From positions 1 to 9,035 of the forward strand of contig JAEWJB010000144.1 of the NCBI GenBank assembly GCA_023386795.1: 9,035 nt of DNA. Reading direction: 5' to 3'. The position numbers and the translations under genes were made by a program. Of this stretch, positions 1-6,411 are shown piece by piece. Source of the DNA: Pseudomonadota bacterium. Lineage in GTDB: Bacteria > Pseudomonadota > Gammaproteobacteria > Xanthomonadales > Xanthomonadaceae. The notes below the pieces were generated by a model, which worked only from the letters and a program-made list of their open reading frames with translations, had not been told where the DNA came from and ran no database searches. Each line of letters begins with the position of its first letter. Positions within the stretch are counted from its first letter, which is position 1.

Positions 1-1279
1 GATCGCCGCCATGGCCGAGCGCCAGCCGGCCCGCGCGACCGCCACGACGGGCCAACGCGCCGTGTTCCCGGTGCCCCCGATGCCCGCGCCCGAGCGCACC
101 GACGCCATCCCGGAAGAGATCTTCGCCACCTTCGCGCAGGCCGCCGCACCCCGTGCCGCCGTGGCAAGCGCGGTGACCCCGTCCACCGCCGCGCAGGTGG
201 ACGACAAGCCGGTGCCGGCCAAGCGTCGCGCCGAGCCGGCTGCAGACAACGACTTCGACCTCGGCACCTCGCTGCCGCGCATCGCCATGCCCGCGCCCCT
301 GGCGCCGGAAGTGCCGGTGGCTGCCGCCGCACCGGTCCTGGCAGCCGTGCCGGCCACGCCCGCGCCGCAGAGCGACGAACAATTGGCGCAGCTGCGCGAC
401 GAGCTGGCGCTGATGCGCCAGATGATCGAGCGCGAGATGAACCGCCTCACCGACGAACGCCTGCGCGGCTCGCCGGTACGCGCCCAGGCGCTGGAACTGC
501 TGGACGACTACGGCTTCGATGCCGGCCTCACCCGCGACATCGCCCTGCAGATCCCGCCGGAAACCGAACTGCCGCGCGGCCGCGGGCTGATGCTGGGCCT
601 GTTGTCCAAGCGCCTGCCGATCGCCCCGATCGACCCGCTGCAGACCGGCGGCGTGATCGCCCTGGTCGGCCCGACCGGCGCCGGCAAGACCACCACCATC
701 GCCAAGCTCGCCTCGCGCTTCGCCGCCGAGCACGCGCCGCGCGACGTGGCCCTGGTCACCACCGATACGCAGCGCGTGGGCGGCCGCGAACAGCTCTACA
801 GCTACGGCCGCCAGCTCGGCATCGCCGTGCACGAGGCCGACAGCGACCAGGGCCTGATCGACCTGCTCGAACGACTGGCCGACTACAAGCTCGTGCTGAT
901 CGACACCGCCGGCATGGGCCAGCGCGACCGCGCCCTGGCCGCCCAGCTCAACTGGCTGCGCGGCGCGCGCCAGGTGACCTCGCTGCTGGTGCTGCCGGCC
1001 AATGCCCACTTCGCCGACCTGGACGAAGTGGTCCGTCGCTTTGCCGCCGCTCGCCCGCAGGGCGTGGTGCTGACCAAGCTGGACGAGACCGGCCGTTTCG
1101 GCAGTGCGCTGTCGGTGGTCGTGGACCACCAGCTGCCGATCACCTGGGTCACCGATGGCCAGCGCGTCCCCGACGACCTGCACCGGGCCAATGCGGCCAG
1201 CCTGGTGCTGCGCCTTGAAGATTTGCGCCGCGCTGCCGATAAGCCCTGTACTCCGGAGCAGAACCATGCCGTCGCGTGA
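1..1279 (+). CDS. flhF: Flagellar biosynthesis GTPase FlhF (5' partial)
   Basis: FlhF is an SRP-family GTPase that acts at the inner membrane to choose the cell pole where the flagellum is built. The reading frame is open from the left edge, so the N-terminal B-domain start (normally MKIKRF-like) lies outside. The ATG at 11 is probably internal. Counting from that ATG: residues 1-120 are an Ala/Pro-rich linker, about 121-152 a charged probable coiled coil, then the NG GTPase domain. G1 is GPTGAGKTT (220-228), G2 DTQRVGGREQL (252-262), G3 DTAG (298-301), G4 TKLD (355-358), and a GQRVPDDL G5-region motif lies at 383-390. GGREQL, with Gly where Ftsy/Ffh usually have Ala, fits FlhF. The end overlaps fleN by 14 nt, implying co-translation. 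fleN, next door, encodes its usual regulatory partner. Identity is secure; only the start is missing. Confidence 0.95.
   Translation, partial: IAAMAERQPARATATTGQRAVFPVPPMPAPERTDAIPEEIFATFAQAAAPRAAVASAVTPSTAAQVDDKPVPAKRRAEPAADNDFDLGTSLPRIAMPAPLAPEVPVAAAAPVLAAVPATPAPQSDEQLAQLRDELALMRQMIEREMNRLTDERLRGSPVRAQALELLDDYGFDAGLTRDIALQIPPETELPRGRGLMLGLLSKRLPIAPIDPLQTGGVIALVGPTGAGKTTTIAKLASRFAAEHAPRDVALVTTDTQRVGGREQLYSYGRQLGIAVHEADSDQGLIDLLERLADYKLVLIDTAGMGQRDRALAAQLNWLRGARQVTSLLVLPANAHFADLDEVVRRFAAARPQGVVLTKLDETGRFGSALSVVVDHQLPITWVTDGQRVPDDLHRANAASLVLRLEDLRRAADKPCTPEQNHAVA
1216..1242 (+). promoter_or_regulatory. Candidate FliA (sigma-28) promoter upstream of fleN-fliA
   Basis: A perfect sigma-28 -10 element GCCGATAA lies at 1235-1242. 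It is preceded, with a 15-nt gap, by TGAAG beginning at 1216, close to the TAAA/TCAAG -35 consensus. The spacing is identical to that of the motC promoter. Transcription would begin near 1248-1250, just before a GGAG ribosome site (1255-1258) seven bases ahead of the fleN ATG. The site lies inside the 3' end of flhF, and GCC GAT AAG is also in frame as Ala-Asp-Lys, so coding sequence could explain it by chance. Confidence 0.45.
1255..1258 (+). promoter_or_regulatory. Ribosome binding site that sets the fleN start
   Basis: GGAG lies seven bases before the ATG at 1266. It supports this start over the much longer upstream frame, which would add residues read out of frame through the flhF GTPase domain. 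Confidence 0.7.
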
Positions 1280-2150
1280 ATACGCCAAGCTGACCAACGC
1301 CTTCCCGCTGACTGCGACCCGTAGCGAGCCCCTGGGCCCGGTGCGGACCATCGCCGTGACCGGCGGCAAGGGCGGCGTCGGCAAGACCAACCTCTCGGCG
1401 AACCTCGCCGTGGCGCTGGCCGACATGGGCAAGCGCACCCTGCTGCTGGACGCCGACCTGGGCCTGGCCAACCTGGACGTGATCCTCGGCCTGTCGCCGA
1501 AGTTCACCCTGGCCGACCTGATCGCCGGCCGCTGCACGCTGGAAGAAGTGCTGCTGGAAGGTCCCGGCGGCGTGCTGGTGGTGCCGGCTGCCTCCGGTCG
1601 CCGGCACATGGCCGAACTGGCCCCGGCGCAGCACGTCGGCCTGGTCAACGTGTTCTCCGAGCTGGAGCGCGACCTGGACGTGATGGTCATCGACACCGCC
1701 GCCGGCATCACCGACAGCGTGCTGACCTTCTGCCAGGCCGCGCAGGACACCGTGGTGGTGGTGTGCGACGAGCCGGCCTCGATCACCGACGCCTATGCGC
1801 TGATCAAGGTGCTCTCGCGCGAACGCGGCGTGGACCGCTTGCAGATCGTCGCCAACATGGTGCGCGACCCCAACGAGGGCCGCCTGCTCTACGACAAGCT
1901 TTCGCGCGTGTGCGAGAAGTTCCTCGGCGACGTGTCGCTGAACTACCTCGGCCACGTGCCGCAGGACGACTGGCTGCGCCTGTCGGTGCAGCGCCAGCAA
2001 CCGGTCATCAAGGCCTACCCGGCCAGCCCGTCGGCGCAGGCGATCGCCGAGATCGCCCGCCGCACTTCGCGCTGGCAGGCGCCCACCGCGCCGCGCGGCA
2101 ACGTGGAGTTCTTCGTCGAGCGCATCATCCAGCGCGGGGTGGCGGCATGA
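1266..2150 (+). CDS. fleN: MinD-like ATPase FleN (FlhG), flagellar number regulator
   Basis: FleN/FlhG is a membrane-associating P-loop ATPase that limits flagella to one (or few) per pole. In Pseudomonas it also inhibits the master activator FleQ, and in other bacteria it stimulates FlhF GTPase. The 294-residue product has the deviant Walker A GGKGGVGKT (33-41, signature Lys35 and Lys40), a Walker A' region with DADLGLANLD (62-71), Walker B IDTAAG (Asp143), and the FleN-typical CDEPASITDAYALIK stretch. Its end, near EFFVERIIQ, matches the membrane-targeting amphipathic helix of the family. The 24-residue N-terminal extension has no DQAxxLR motif, the FlhF-activating signature of many FlhG proteins. 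The start overlaps flhF by 14 nt and the end overlaps fliA by 4 nt (ATGA). The start is chosen from the GGAG site and family length. Confidence 0.95.
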   Translation: MPSREYAKLTNAFPLTATRSEPLGPVRTIAVTGGKGGVGKTNLSANLAVALADMGKRTLLLDADLGLANLDVILGLSPKFTLADLIAGRCTLEEVLLEGPGGVLVVPAASGRRHMAELAPAQHVGLVNVFSELERDLDVMVIDTAAGITDSVLTFCQAAQDTVVVVCDEPASITDAYALIKVLSRERGVDRLQIVANMVRDPNEGRLLYDKLSRVCEKFLGDVSLNYLGHVPQDDWLRLSVQRQQPVIKAYPASPSAQAIAEIARRTSRWQAPTAPRGNVEFFVERIIQRGVAA

Positions 2151-2899
2151 ACGCCGCCGCGCAGTACCGCGCCGTGCAGCGTGCCAGCGACGCGACCGAC
2201 TGCGTCACCCAGCACGCCGACCTGGTGCGCCGCATCGCCCACCACCTGGCCGCGCGCCTGCCCGCCAGCGTGGAGGTCGACGACCTGATCCAGGCCGGCA
2301 TGATCGGCCTGATCGAGGCCTCGCGCTCCTATGACGCCGACCAGGGCGCCTCGTTCGAGACCTACGCTTCGATCCGCATCCGTGGCGCGATGATCGACGA
2401 GATCCGCCGCGGCGACTGGGTACCGCGCTCGGTGCACCGCCGCGCGCGCGACGCTGCCGCGGCGATCCGCAAGATCGAGCAGAGCACCGGCCGCGCCGCC
2501 GCCGCCACCGAGGTGGCCGCCGCGATGGACATGCCGTTGCCCGAATACCTGCGGCTGATGGAAGACGCCGCGCGCGGCCAGGTGCTGAGCCTGGAGTCGC
2601 GCGTGGAGGACCATGGCGAGCTGGACACCATCGCGCGTGGCGGGCCCAACCCGCAACAGCTGTTCGAGCGCGGCGAGTTCGGCCGCGAGCTGGGCAAGGC
2701 CATCGGCCAGCTGCCCGAGCGCGAGCAACTGGTGTTGTCGCTGTACTACGAGCAGGAATTGAACCTGAAGGAAATCGGCGCCGTGCTCGGCGTGAGCGAA
2801 TCGCGCGTGTGCCAGATCCATGGCCAGGCGGTGGTGCGCCTGCGCGGACGACTGAAGACCTTCGAGCTGGCCGATGCCGGCGTGGAAGACGATGAGTAA
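2147..2899 (+). CDS. fliA: RNA polymerase sigma-28 factor FliA
   Basis: FliA directs RNA polymerase to late flagellar and chemotaxis promoters (GCCGATAA-type -10) and is held inactive by FlgM until the hook is complete. The 250-residue product has sigma region 2 at about 23-95, including VDDLIQAGMIGLIEA (44-58), FETYASIRIRGAMIDEIRR (70-88) and DWVPRSV. Region 3 lies at about 96-165. Region 4 runs from LPEREQLVLSLYY (from 189) to a helix-turn-helix recognition segment SESRVCQIH (from 217). Region 1.1 is absent, as expected for this class. The ATG at 2147 overlaps the fleN stop by 4 nt, pointing to translational coupling, so the longer upstream frame inside fleN is rejected. FliA-type promoters occur ahead of motC and possibly ahead of fleN itself. 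Confidence 0.96.
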   Translation: MNAAAQYRAVQRASDATDCVTQHADLVRRIAHHLAARLPASVEVDDLIQAGMIGLIEASRSYDADQGASFETYASIRIRGAMIDEIRRGDWVPRSVHRRARDAAAAIRKIEQSTGRAAAATEVAAAMDMPLPEYLRLMEDAARGQVLSLESRVEDHGELDTIARGGPNPQQLFERGEFGRELGKAIGQLPEREQLVLSLYYEQELNLKEIGAVLGVSESRVCQIHGQAVVRLRGRLKTFELADAGVEDDE

Positions 2900-2930
2900 T
2901 GAAACGGAACGCGGAACCGGGATCGACGCG

Positions 2931-2952
2931 CGCCAGCACCGTATGCTTGGCG
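2931..2952 (+). terminator. Imperfect hairpin in the fliA-cheY gap
   Basis: CGCCA-GCA (2931-2938) can pair with TGC-T-TGGCG (2944-2952), giving eight base pairs with a single bulged T and a 5-nt loop. A pyrimidine-rich tract with a TTTT at 2959-2962 follows after about six bases. This may be a weak terminator or attenuator after fliA, or an mRNA processing structure. The T run is short and offset, so a strong intrinsic terminator is unlikely. I found no convincing promoter in the rest of the gap. Confidence 0.25.
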
Positions 2953-2988
2953 GCTACGTTTTCCTTCCTTCCCCTTCCCAACGCTTTT

Positions 2989-2992
2989 GGAG
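2989..2992 (+). promoter_or_regulatory. Ribosome binding site that sets the cheY GTG start
   Basis: GGAG lies six bases before the GTG at 2999. It argues for GTG rather than the in-frame TTG at 2987, which overlaps the site's upstream flank, or the ATG at 3011, which is too far away. Confidence 0.65.
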
Positions 2993-2998
2993 CCTGAA

Positions 2999-3391
2999 GT
3001 GAACAAGAACATGCGGATCCTGATCGTGGACGACTTCTCGACGATGCGTCGCATCGTCAAGAACCTGCTCGCCGATCTGGGCTTCACCAACACCGCCGAG
3101 GCCGAGGACGGCAACAGCGCCCTCGCCGCCCTGCGTTCGGGCCCCTTCGATTTCGTCGTCACCGACTGGAACATGCCGGGCATGACCGGCATCGAGCTGC
3201 TCAAGGCGATCCGCGCCGACGAGAAGCTGCGCACGCTGCCGGTGCTGATGGTGACCGCCGAGGCCAAGCGCGAGCAGATCATCGAGGCCGCGCAGAGCGG
3301 CGTGAACGGCTACATCATCAAGCCGTTCACCGCGCAGACGCTCGAGGAGAAGCTGGGCAAGATCTTCGAACGCCTGACGGCCACCGCCTGA
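2999..3391 (+). CDS. cheY: Chemotaxis response regulator CheY
   Basis: CheY is the single-domain receiver that, when phosphorylated by CheA, diffuses to FliM on the flagellar switch and changes rotation. Starting at GTG 2999 the product is 130 residues, the normal family length. All key residues are present: the acidic pair Asp11-Asp12, phosphoacceptor Asp56 (in VVTDWNMPGM), Thr86, Tyr105 and Lys108 (in YIIKPF). There is no output domain, and the VVTDWNMPGMTG wording is typical of motor-binding CheY. It sits first in a cheY-cheZ-cheA block. Its stop shares one base with the cheZ start (TGATG), so the two are probably coupled. The ATG at 3011 would remove only four residues and is the alternative start. 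Confidence 0.96.
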   Translation: MNKNMRILIVDDFSTMRRIVKNLLADLGFTNTAEAEDGNSALAALRSGPFDFVVTDWNMPGMTGIELLKAIRADEKLRTLPVLMVTAEAKREQIIEAAQSGVNGYIIKPFTAQTLEEKLGKIFERLTATA

Positions 3392-4008
3392 TGAACACGA
3401 TCGACCCACACGCAGAACGCCAGTTGCTGATCGAGCGGCTGCAGGGCGCGCTGGACGCGCTGGAAAGCGGCGATGAAAGTGCCTGGCGCCGGGAAATCGA
3501 CACGCTCGCCGCGTGGCGCACGCGCCCGATGATGCAGGGCCTGAGCCGCCTGGCGCGCGAGCTGGGCCAGGCGCTGGGCGAACTGCCCACCGTGCCGAAC
3601 GAGGCCGGCGAGCTGGACGATGCCTGCGCACGCCTGGACCACGTCGTGGCGATGACCGAGCAGGCCAGCCACCGCACCCTGGACTTGGCCGAGGAATGCC
3701 GCACGCTGGCCGACCAGCTGGCCGCCGGCGGGCTGCAGGGCGACCAAACCGAAATCCTCGACAAGATCCGCCACAACCTCACCGAGATGGCGCTCACCCA
3801 GAGCTTCCAGGACCTCACCGGCCAGATCATCCGCCGCGTCGCCGGCATCGTGCGTCGCGTCCATGAAGGCTTCGGCGCGCTCGGCCTGCCGCCCAAGGAA
3901 ACGCAGGGCGAGAAGAGCGGCCTGGCCGGCCCGGCCGTGAACGGCCTGGACCGCCACGCCGTCTCGCAGGTGGACGCCGACGACCTGCTTTCCACGCTGG
4001 GGCTGTAA
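3391..4008 (+). CDS. cheZ: CheY-P phosphatase CheZ
   Basis: CheZ dephosphorylates CheY-P and so ends the motor signal. The 205-residue product is near the usual length (E. coli about 214). It is largely helical, as expected for the long four-helix dimer. The catalytic stretch QDLTGQIIRRV carries Asp141 and Gln145, equivalent to E. coli Asp143 and Gln147, where Gln is inserted into the CheY active site. The C-terminus, VDADDLLSTLGL, matches the CheY-tethering peptide (E. coli VDDLLDSLGF-like), joined by a flexible linker at about 170-192. It starts within the cheY stop codon with only a weak ribosome site, which suggests translational coupling. Its presence limits the source mostly to gamma- or betaproteobacteria. 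Confidence 0.95.
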   Translation: MNTIDPHAERQLLIERLQGALDALESGDESAWRREIDTLAAWRTRPMMQGLSRLARELGQALGELPTVPNEAGELDDACARLDHVVAMTEQASHRTLDLAEECRTLADQLAAGGLQGDQTEILDKIRHNLTEMALTQSFQDLTGQIIRRVAGIVRRVHEGFGALGLPPKETQGEKSGLAGPAVNGLDRHAVSQVDADDLLSTLGL

Positions 4009-4011
4009 ACC

Positions 4012-5739
4012 ATGAGTGCCGTGCCGGACGACATCGCAGCGGATTTCATCATCGAGGCCCAGGAAATCCTGGACCGCCTCGGCGAACAGCTGGTGTCGCT
4101 GGAACAGGCACCGGACGACGCGGACCAGCTCAACGCGGTGTTCCGCGGCTTCCACACGCTCAAGGGCGGCGCCGGCTTCCTGGCGATCCACGCGATGGTG
4201 GAGCTGTGCCACGCGGCCGAAGACACGCTGGGCAAGGCGCGCTCTGGGGAAATCTCCCTGCTGGCGCAGCATTTCGATGCCGCCCAGCAGTCACTGGACT
4301 ACCTGCAGTCGATGCTCGACGCGGTGTCGGCCGGGCGCGAGCCCACGCACGCGCCGCCGGCTCTCATCGCACAGTTCGACGCGCATGGCGCGCCGCCGGT
4401 GGTGGCTGCTGCGCCCGTGGCGGCGATGGGCGGCGGCGACCTCATCAGCGAGGACGAATTCGAACACCTGCTCGACGCACTGCACGGGGATGCGGCACCC
4501 GGCGCCAAGCCGCTGCCGGCGAACCCCGCGCCGGCACCGGCCAGCCCGGCCGCTCCGAAGGCGGCGGCCGCCGCCAAGCCGGCCGCGGAAGTCGAACATA
4601 CCGTGCGCGTGGATACCAAGCGCCTGGACGCGATCGTCAACCTGATCGGCGAACTGGTGCTCTCGCGCAATCGCCTCAAGACGCTGCGCACGCGCCTGCG
4701 CGACGAGGAGTTGGACCGCGCCGTCAGCACGCTGGACATCGCCACCGCGCGCCTGCAGTCGGCGGTGATGCGCACGCGCATGCAGCCGGTGGGCAAGGTG
4801 TTCTCCCGCTTCCCGAAGGTGGCGCGCGACGTGGCGCGCTCGCTGCAGAAGGAAGTGGACCTGGAACTGGTGGGCGCGGAGACCGAACTGGACCGCAACC
4901 TGGTCGAGGCGCTGGCCGACCCGCTCGTCCACCTGGTGCGCAATGCGATCGACCACGGCGTCGAATCGCCCGCGCTGCGCGAGGCCTCCGGCAAGCAGCG
5001 CAGCGGCCATGTGCGCCTGTCTGCACAGCAGGAAGGCGACTACGTCAGCATCGAAGTGCAGGACGACGGCGCCGGCATCGACCCCGAACGCCTGCGCGAG
5101 AAGGCACGCGAAAAGGGCCTGATCGACGCCGAAGCCGCCGCGCGGCTGAGCACCGACGAATGCCTGCACCTGATCTTCCTGCCGGGTTTTTCGACCAAGG
5201 CCGAAGTCACCGATATCTCCGGCCGCGGCGTCGGCATGGACGTGGTGCAATCGCGCATCCGCGAACTGAGCGGCACGATCCAGATCCAGTCCGAGCTGGG
5301 CCGTGGCAGCCGCTTCATGATCCGCGTGCCGCTGACGCTGGCCATCCTGCCGACCCTGCTGGTGCAAGCCGGCGAACATGTCTACGCGCTACCGCTGGCC
5401 CGCGTGGTGGAAGTGCTGCACGCGCCGCAGACCTCCCTGGGCTGGTTCGACGGCCGCGCGGTACTCGACCGTCGCTCGCATACGCTGCCGTTGGTCGATC
5501 TGCGCCGCTGGCTGGGCGTGGAGCCCTCGCCCGCCGCATTGCTTACCGTCGTGCTGCTGCAGGCCGGTGAAGCACGCTTCGGACTGGTGGTGGACCAGGT
5601 GCGGGGCCGCGAGGAAGTGGTCATCAAGCCGCTGCCGCGCGCACTGCGCGGGCTGCCGGGCTATGCCGGCGCGACGTTGATCGGCGATGGGCGCATGGCG
5701 CTGATCCTCGACGTGGATGGCCTGCGCGCCAGCGACTGA
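4012..5739 (+). CDS. cheA: Chemotaxis histidine kinase CheA
   Basis: CheA autophosphorylates in receptor arrays and passes phosphate to CheY (and to CheB). The 575-residue protein has one P1/HPt domain (about 1-105) with His48 in FHTLKGGAGF. A low-complexity Ala/Pro linker follows (about 106-193), then the P3 dimerisation helices (from about 196, VRVDTKRLDAIVNLIGELV). The P4 ATPase has an N box around VRNAIDHG (309-316), G1 DDGAGID (351-357), F box FLPGFST (389-395), G2 GRGVGMD (404-410) and G3 GRGSRF (430-435). A CheW-like P5 domain runs from about 440 to the end. It is shorter than E. coli CheA (654) because no P2 domain fits between P1 and P3. Instead the linker carries ISEDEFEHLLDALHG (145-159). 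It begins 3 nt after cheZ and is the last gene of this run. Confidence 0.96.
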   Translation: MSAVPDDIAADFIIEAQEILDRLGEQLVSLEQAPDDADQLNAVFRGFHTLKGGAGFLAIHAMVELCHAAEDTLGKARSGEISLLAQHFDAAQQSLDYLQSMLDAVSAGREPTHAPPALIAQFDAHGAPPVVAAAPVAAMGGGDLISEDEFEHLLDALHGDAAPGAKPLPANPAPAPASPAAPKAAAAAKPAAEVEHTVRVDTKRLDAIVNLIGELVLSRNRLKTLRTRLRDEELDRAVSTLDIATARLQSAVMRTRMQPVGKVFSRFPKVARDVARSLQKEVDLELVGAETELDRNLVEALADPLVHLVRNAIDHGVESPALREASGKQRSGHVRLSAQQEGDYVSIEVQDDGAGIDPERLREKAREKGLIDAEAAARLSTDECLHLIFLPGFSTKAEVTDISGRGVGMDVVQSRIRELSGTIQIQSELGRGSRFMIRVPLTLAILPTLLVQAGEHVYALPLARVVEVLHAPQTSLGWFDGRAVLDRRSHTLPLVDLRRWLGVEPSPAALLTVVLLQAGEARFGLVVDQVRGREEVVIKPLPRALRGLPGYAGATLIGDGRMALILDVDGLRASD

Positions 5740-5800
5740 CGGCGGCGGGCGGCATCGAACCGCAGGCGCACGCGCTTGTGCCGTGCAATCTCCGTCGCCG

Positions 5801-5825
5801 GGTGCCAGGCTCCCGCCCCGGCACC
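5801..5825. terminator. Hairpin between convergent cheA and the membrane protein gene
   Basis: GGTGCC (5801-5806) and GGCACC (5820-5825) form a perfect 6-bp stem. An inner GGC/GCC stem (5808-5810 with 5815-5817) closes a 4-nt loop. An alternative 6-bp pairing, GCCGGG (5797-5802) with CCCGGC (5817-5822), overlaps it. It lies between the ends of two convergent genes, where a bidirectional terminator would be useful, but there is no T run on either side. In such a GC-rich gap, pairing by chance is possible. Confidence 0.3.
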
Positions 5826-5835
5826 TACGCCTCGC

Positions 5836-6270
5836 TCAGCCTTCCGCTTCGGCCACCGCCGGCATGCCTGATCTTGCTTGCCTGGCATGGATCGCCACCC
5901 GCTGCTGCAGATACAGCGTCCATGCGAGCAGCGCCAGCGCGTAGACGTTCACGCCCACCAGTACCGGACCCACTTCCATCTTCAGGTGCAGCTGCAGCCC
6001 GAACCACAGGAAGCACTGGAACGAACCCGTCGCCAGCACCGGTACCTGCACGGCCCACTGCAGCATCGCCAGCCACGGTCCCCAGCGCCGGCCGGCGAAC
6101 CACCCCGCCAGCGCCACCGCGGCCACCGCCATCAATCCCCAGATCGCCCAACCGCCCGCGCCCAGTTCTCCCCACCACGCCGTGCAGCACAACGCGAGCG
6201 CCCCCACGCCCCATTGCACGCACAGCAGATAAGCCGGCCAGCGCGTGCGCCGACCCGTCCTCGTGTCCAT
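5836..6270 (-). CDS. Hypothetical four-helix inner-membrane protein
   Basis: I do not recognise a family for this 144-residue protein. A basic, Arg-rich N-terminus (residues 1-11) is followed by four hydrophobic segments at about 13-32, 39-59, 64-93 and 101-121, and then a short polar tail, so it should be an integral inner-membrane protein. It is rich in Trp (about ten, many at segment edges) with a few Cys. There is no enzymatic motif or signal cleavage site. Codons show the strong G/C third-position preference of the neighbours, apart from a small cluster of rare codons (AGG, AGA, TCA) near the C-terminus, which supports a real gene. GGGG lies seven bases before the ATG on this strand. It is convergent with cheA and divergent from motC, in the position occupied by cheB in Pseudomonas. 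A role in motility is not shown. Confidence 0.7.
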   Translation of the reverse strand: MDTRTGRRTRWPAYLLCVQWGVGALALCCTAWWGELGAGGWAIWGLMAVAAVALAGWFAGRRWGPWLAMLQWAVQVPVLATGSFQCFLWFGLQLHLKMEVGPVLVGVNVYALALLAWTLYLQQRVAIHARQARSGMPAVAEAEG

Positions 6271-6377
6271 CTCCCATCCCCGGCATATCCCCAGCGCGAG
6301 CTTCCCACGCCGCCCCGGTCCGGCAGAAGCCGTATACCCGGAACTGTGACGCCCGTCGTCCCCCGCGGACTAAACCT

Positions 6378-6404
6378 TCAAGCGGGGCCGCTCGCCGCCG
6401 ATAA
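6378..6404 (+). promoter_or_regulatory. FliA (sigma-28) promoter of motC-motD-parA
   Basis: A -35 element TCAAG begins at 6378. After a 15-nt gap from TCAA comes a perfect -10 GCCGATAA at 6397-6404. TCAAG with GCCGATA is the sigma-28 form I recall from Pseudomonas, and the spacing equals the E. coli TAAA-N15-GCCGATAA arrangement. It sits in non-coding DNA, points towards motC, and the sigma factor is encoded upstream in the same window. Transcription should start at about 6410-6412, next to the motC ATG at 6412. The spacer holds a small inverted repeat, AGCGG-GG-CCGCT (6381-6392), of unknown meaning. Confidence 0.78.
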
Positions 6405-6411
6405 CCGGTTC

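Noticed and set aside
1104..1265. Longer N-terminus for FleN starting at 1104
   Set aside because: It reads flhF's GTPase domain in another frame with no FleN similarity; ATG 1266 has a ribosome site and gives the family length.
1149..2000. Long open frame on the minus strand opposite fleN
   Set aside because: His/Gln/Val/Gly-rich composition typical of antisense frames in GC-rich genes; it covers conserved FleN motifs. The same applies to other long opposite-strand frames over fliA, cheZ, cheA and motC-motD.
1763..2146. Longer N-terminus for FliA inside fleN
   Set aside because: Arg/Ala-rich out-of-frame shadow; ATG 2147 with a 4-nt overlap gives a normal FliA.
2942..2947. TATGCT as a -10 box for cheY
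   Set aside because: No acceptable -35 at the right distance, and it lies within the hairpin loop and stem.
5863..5889. CATGCC/GGCATG inverted repeat near the end of the membrane protein gene
   Set aside because: 6-bp stem with a 15-nt loop inside coding sequence and no T run; probably chance.
5825..6286. Alternative minus-strand frame starting at 6286
   Set aside because: It gives a Gly/Arg-rich protein without membrane segments, while the 6270 frame gives four clean hydrophobic helices.
6371..6374. TAAA as the -35 of the motC promoter
   Set aside because: It is 22 nt from GCCGATAA, too far; TCAAG at 6378 has the correct 15-nt gap.
5878..6411. Upstream in-frame extension of motC
   Set aside because: Pro/Arg/His-rich translation overlapping the opposite-strand membrane protein; the FliA promoter lies inside it and the first MotC helix starts right after ATG 6412.
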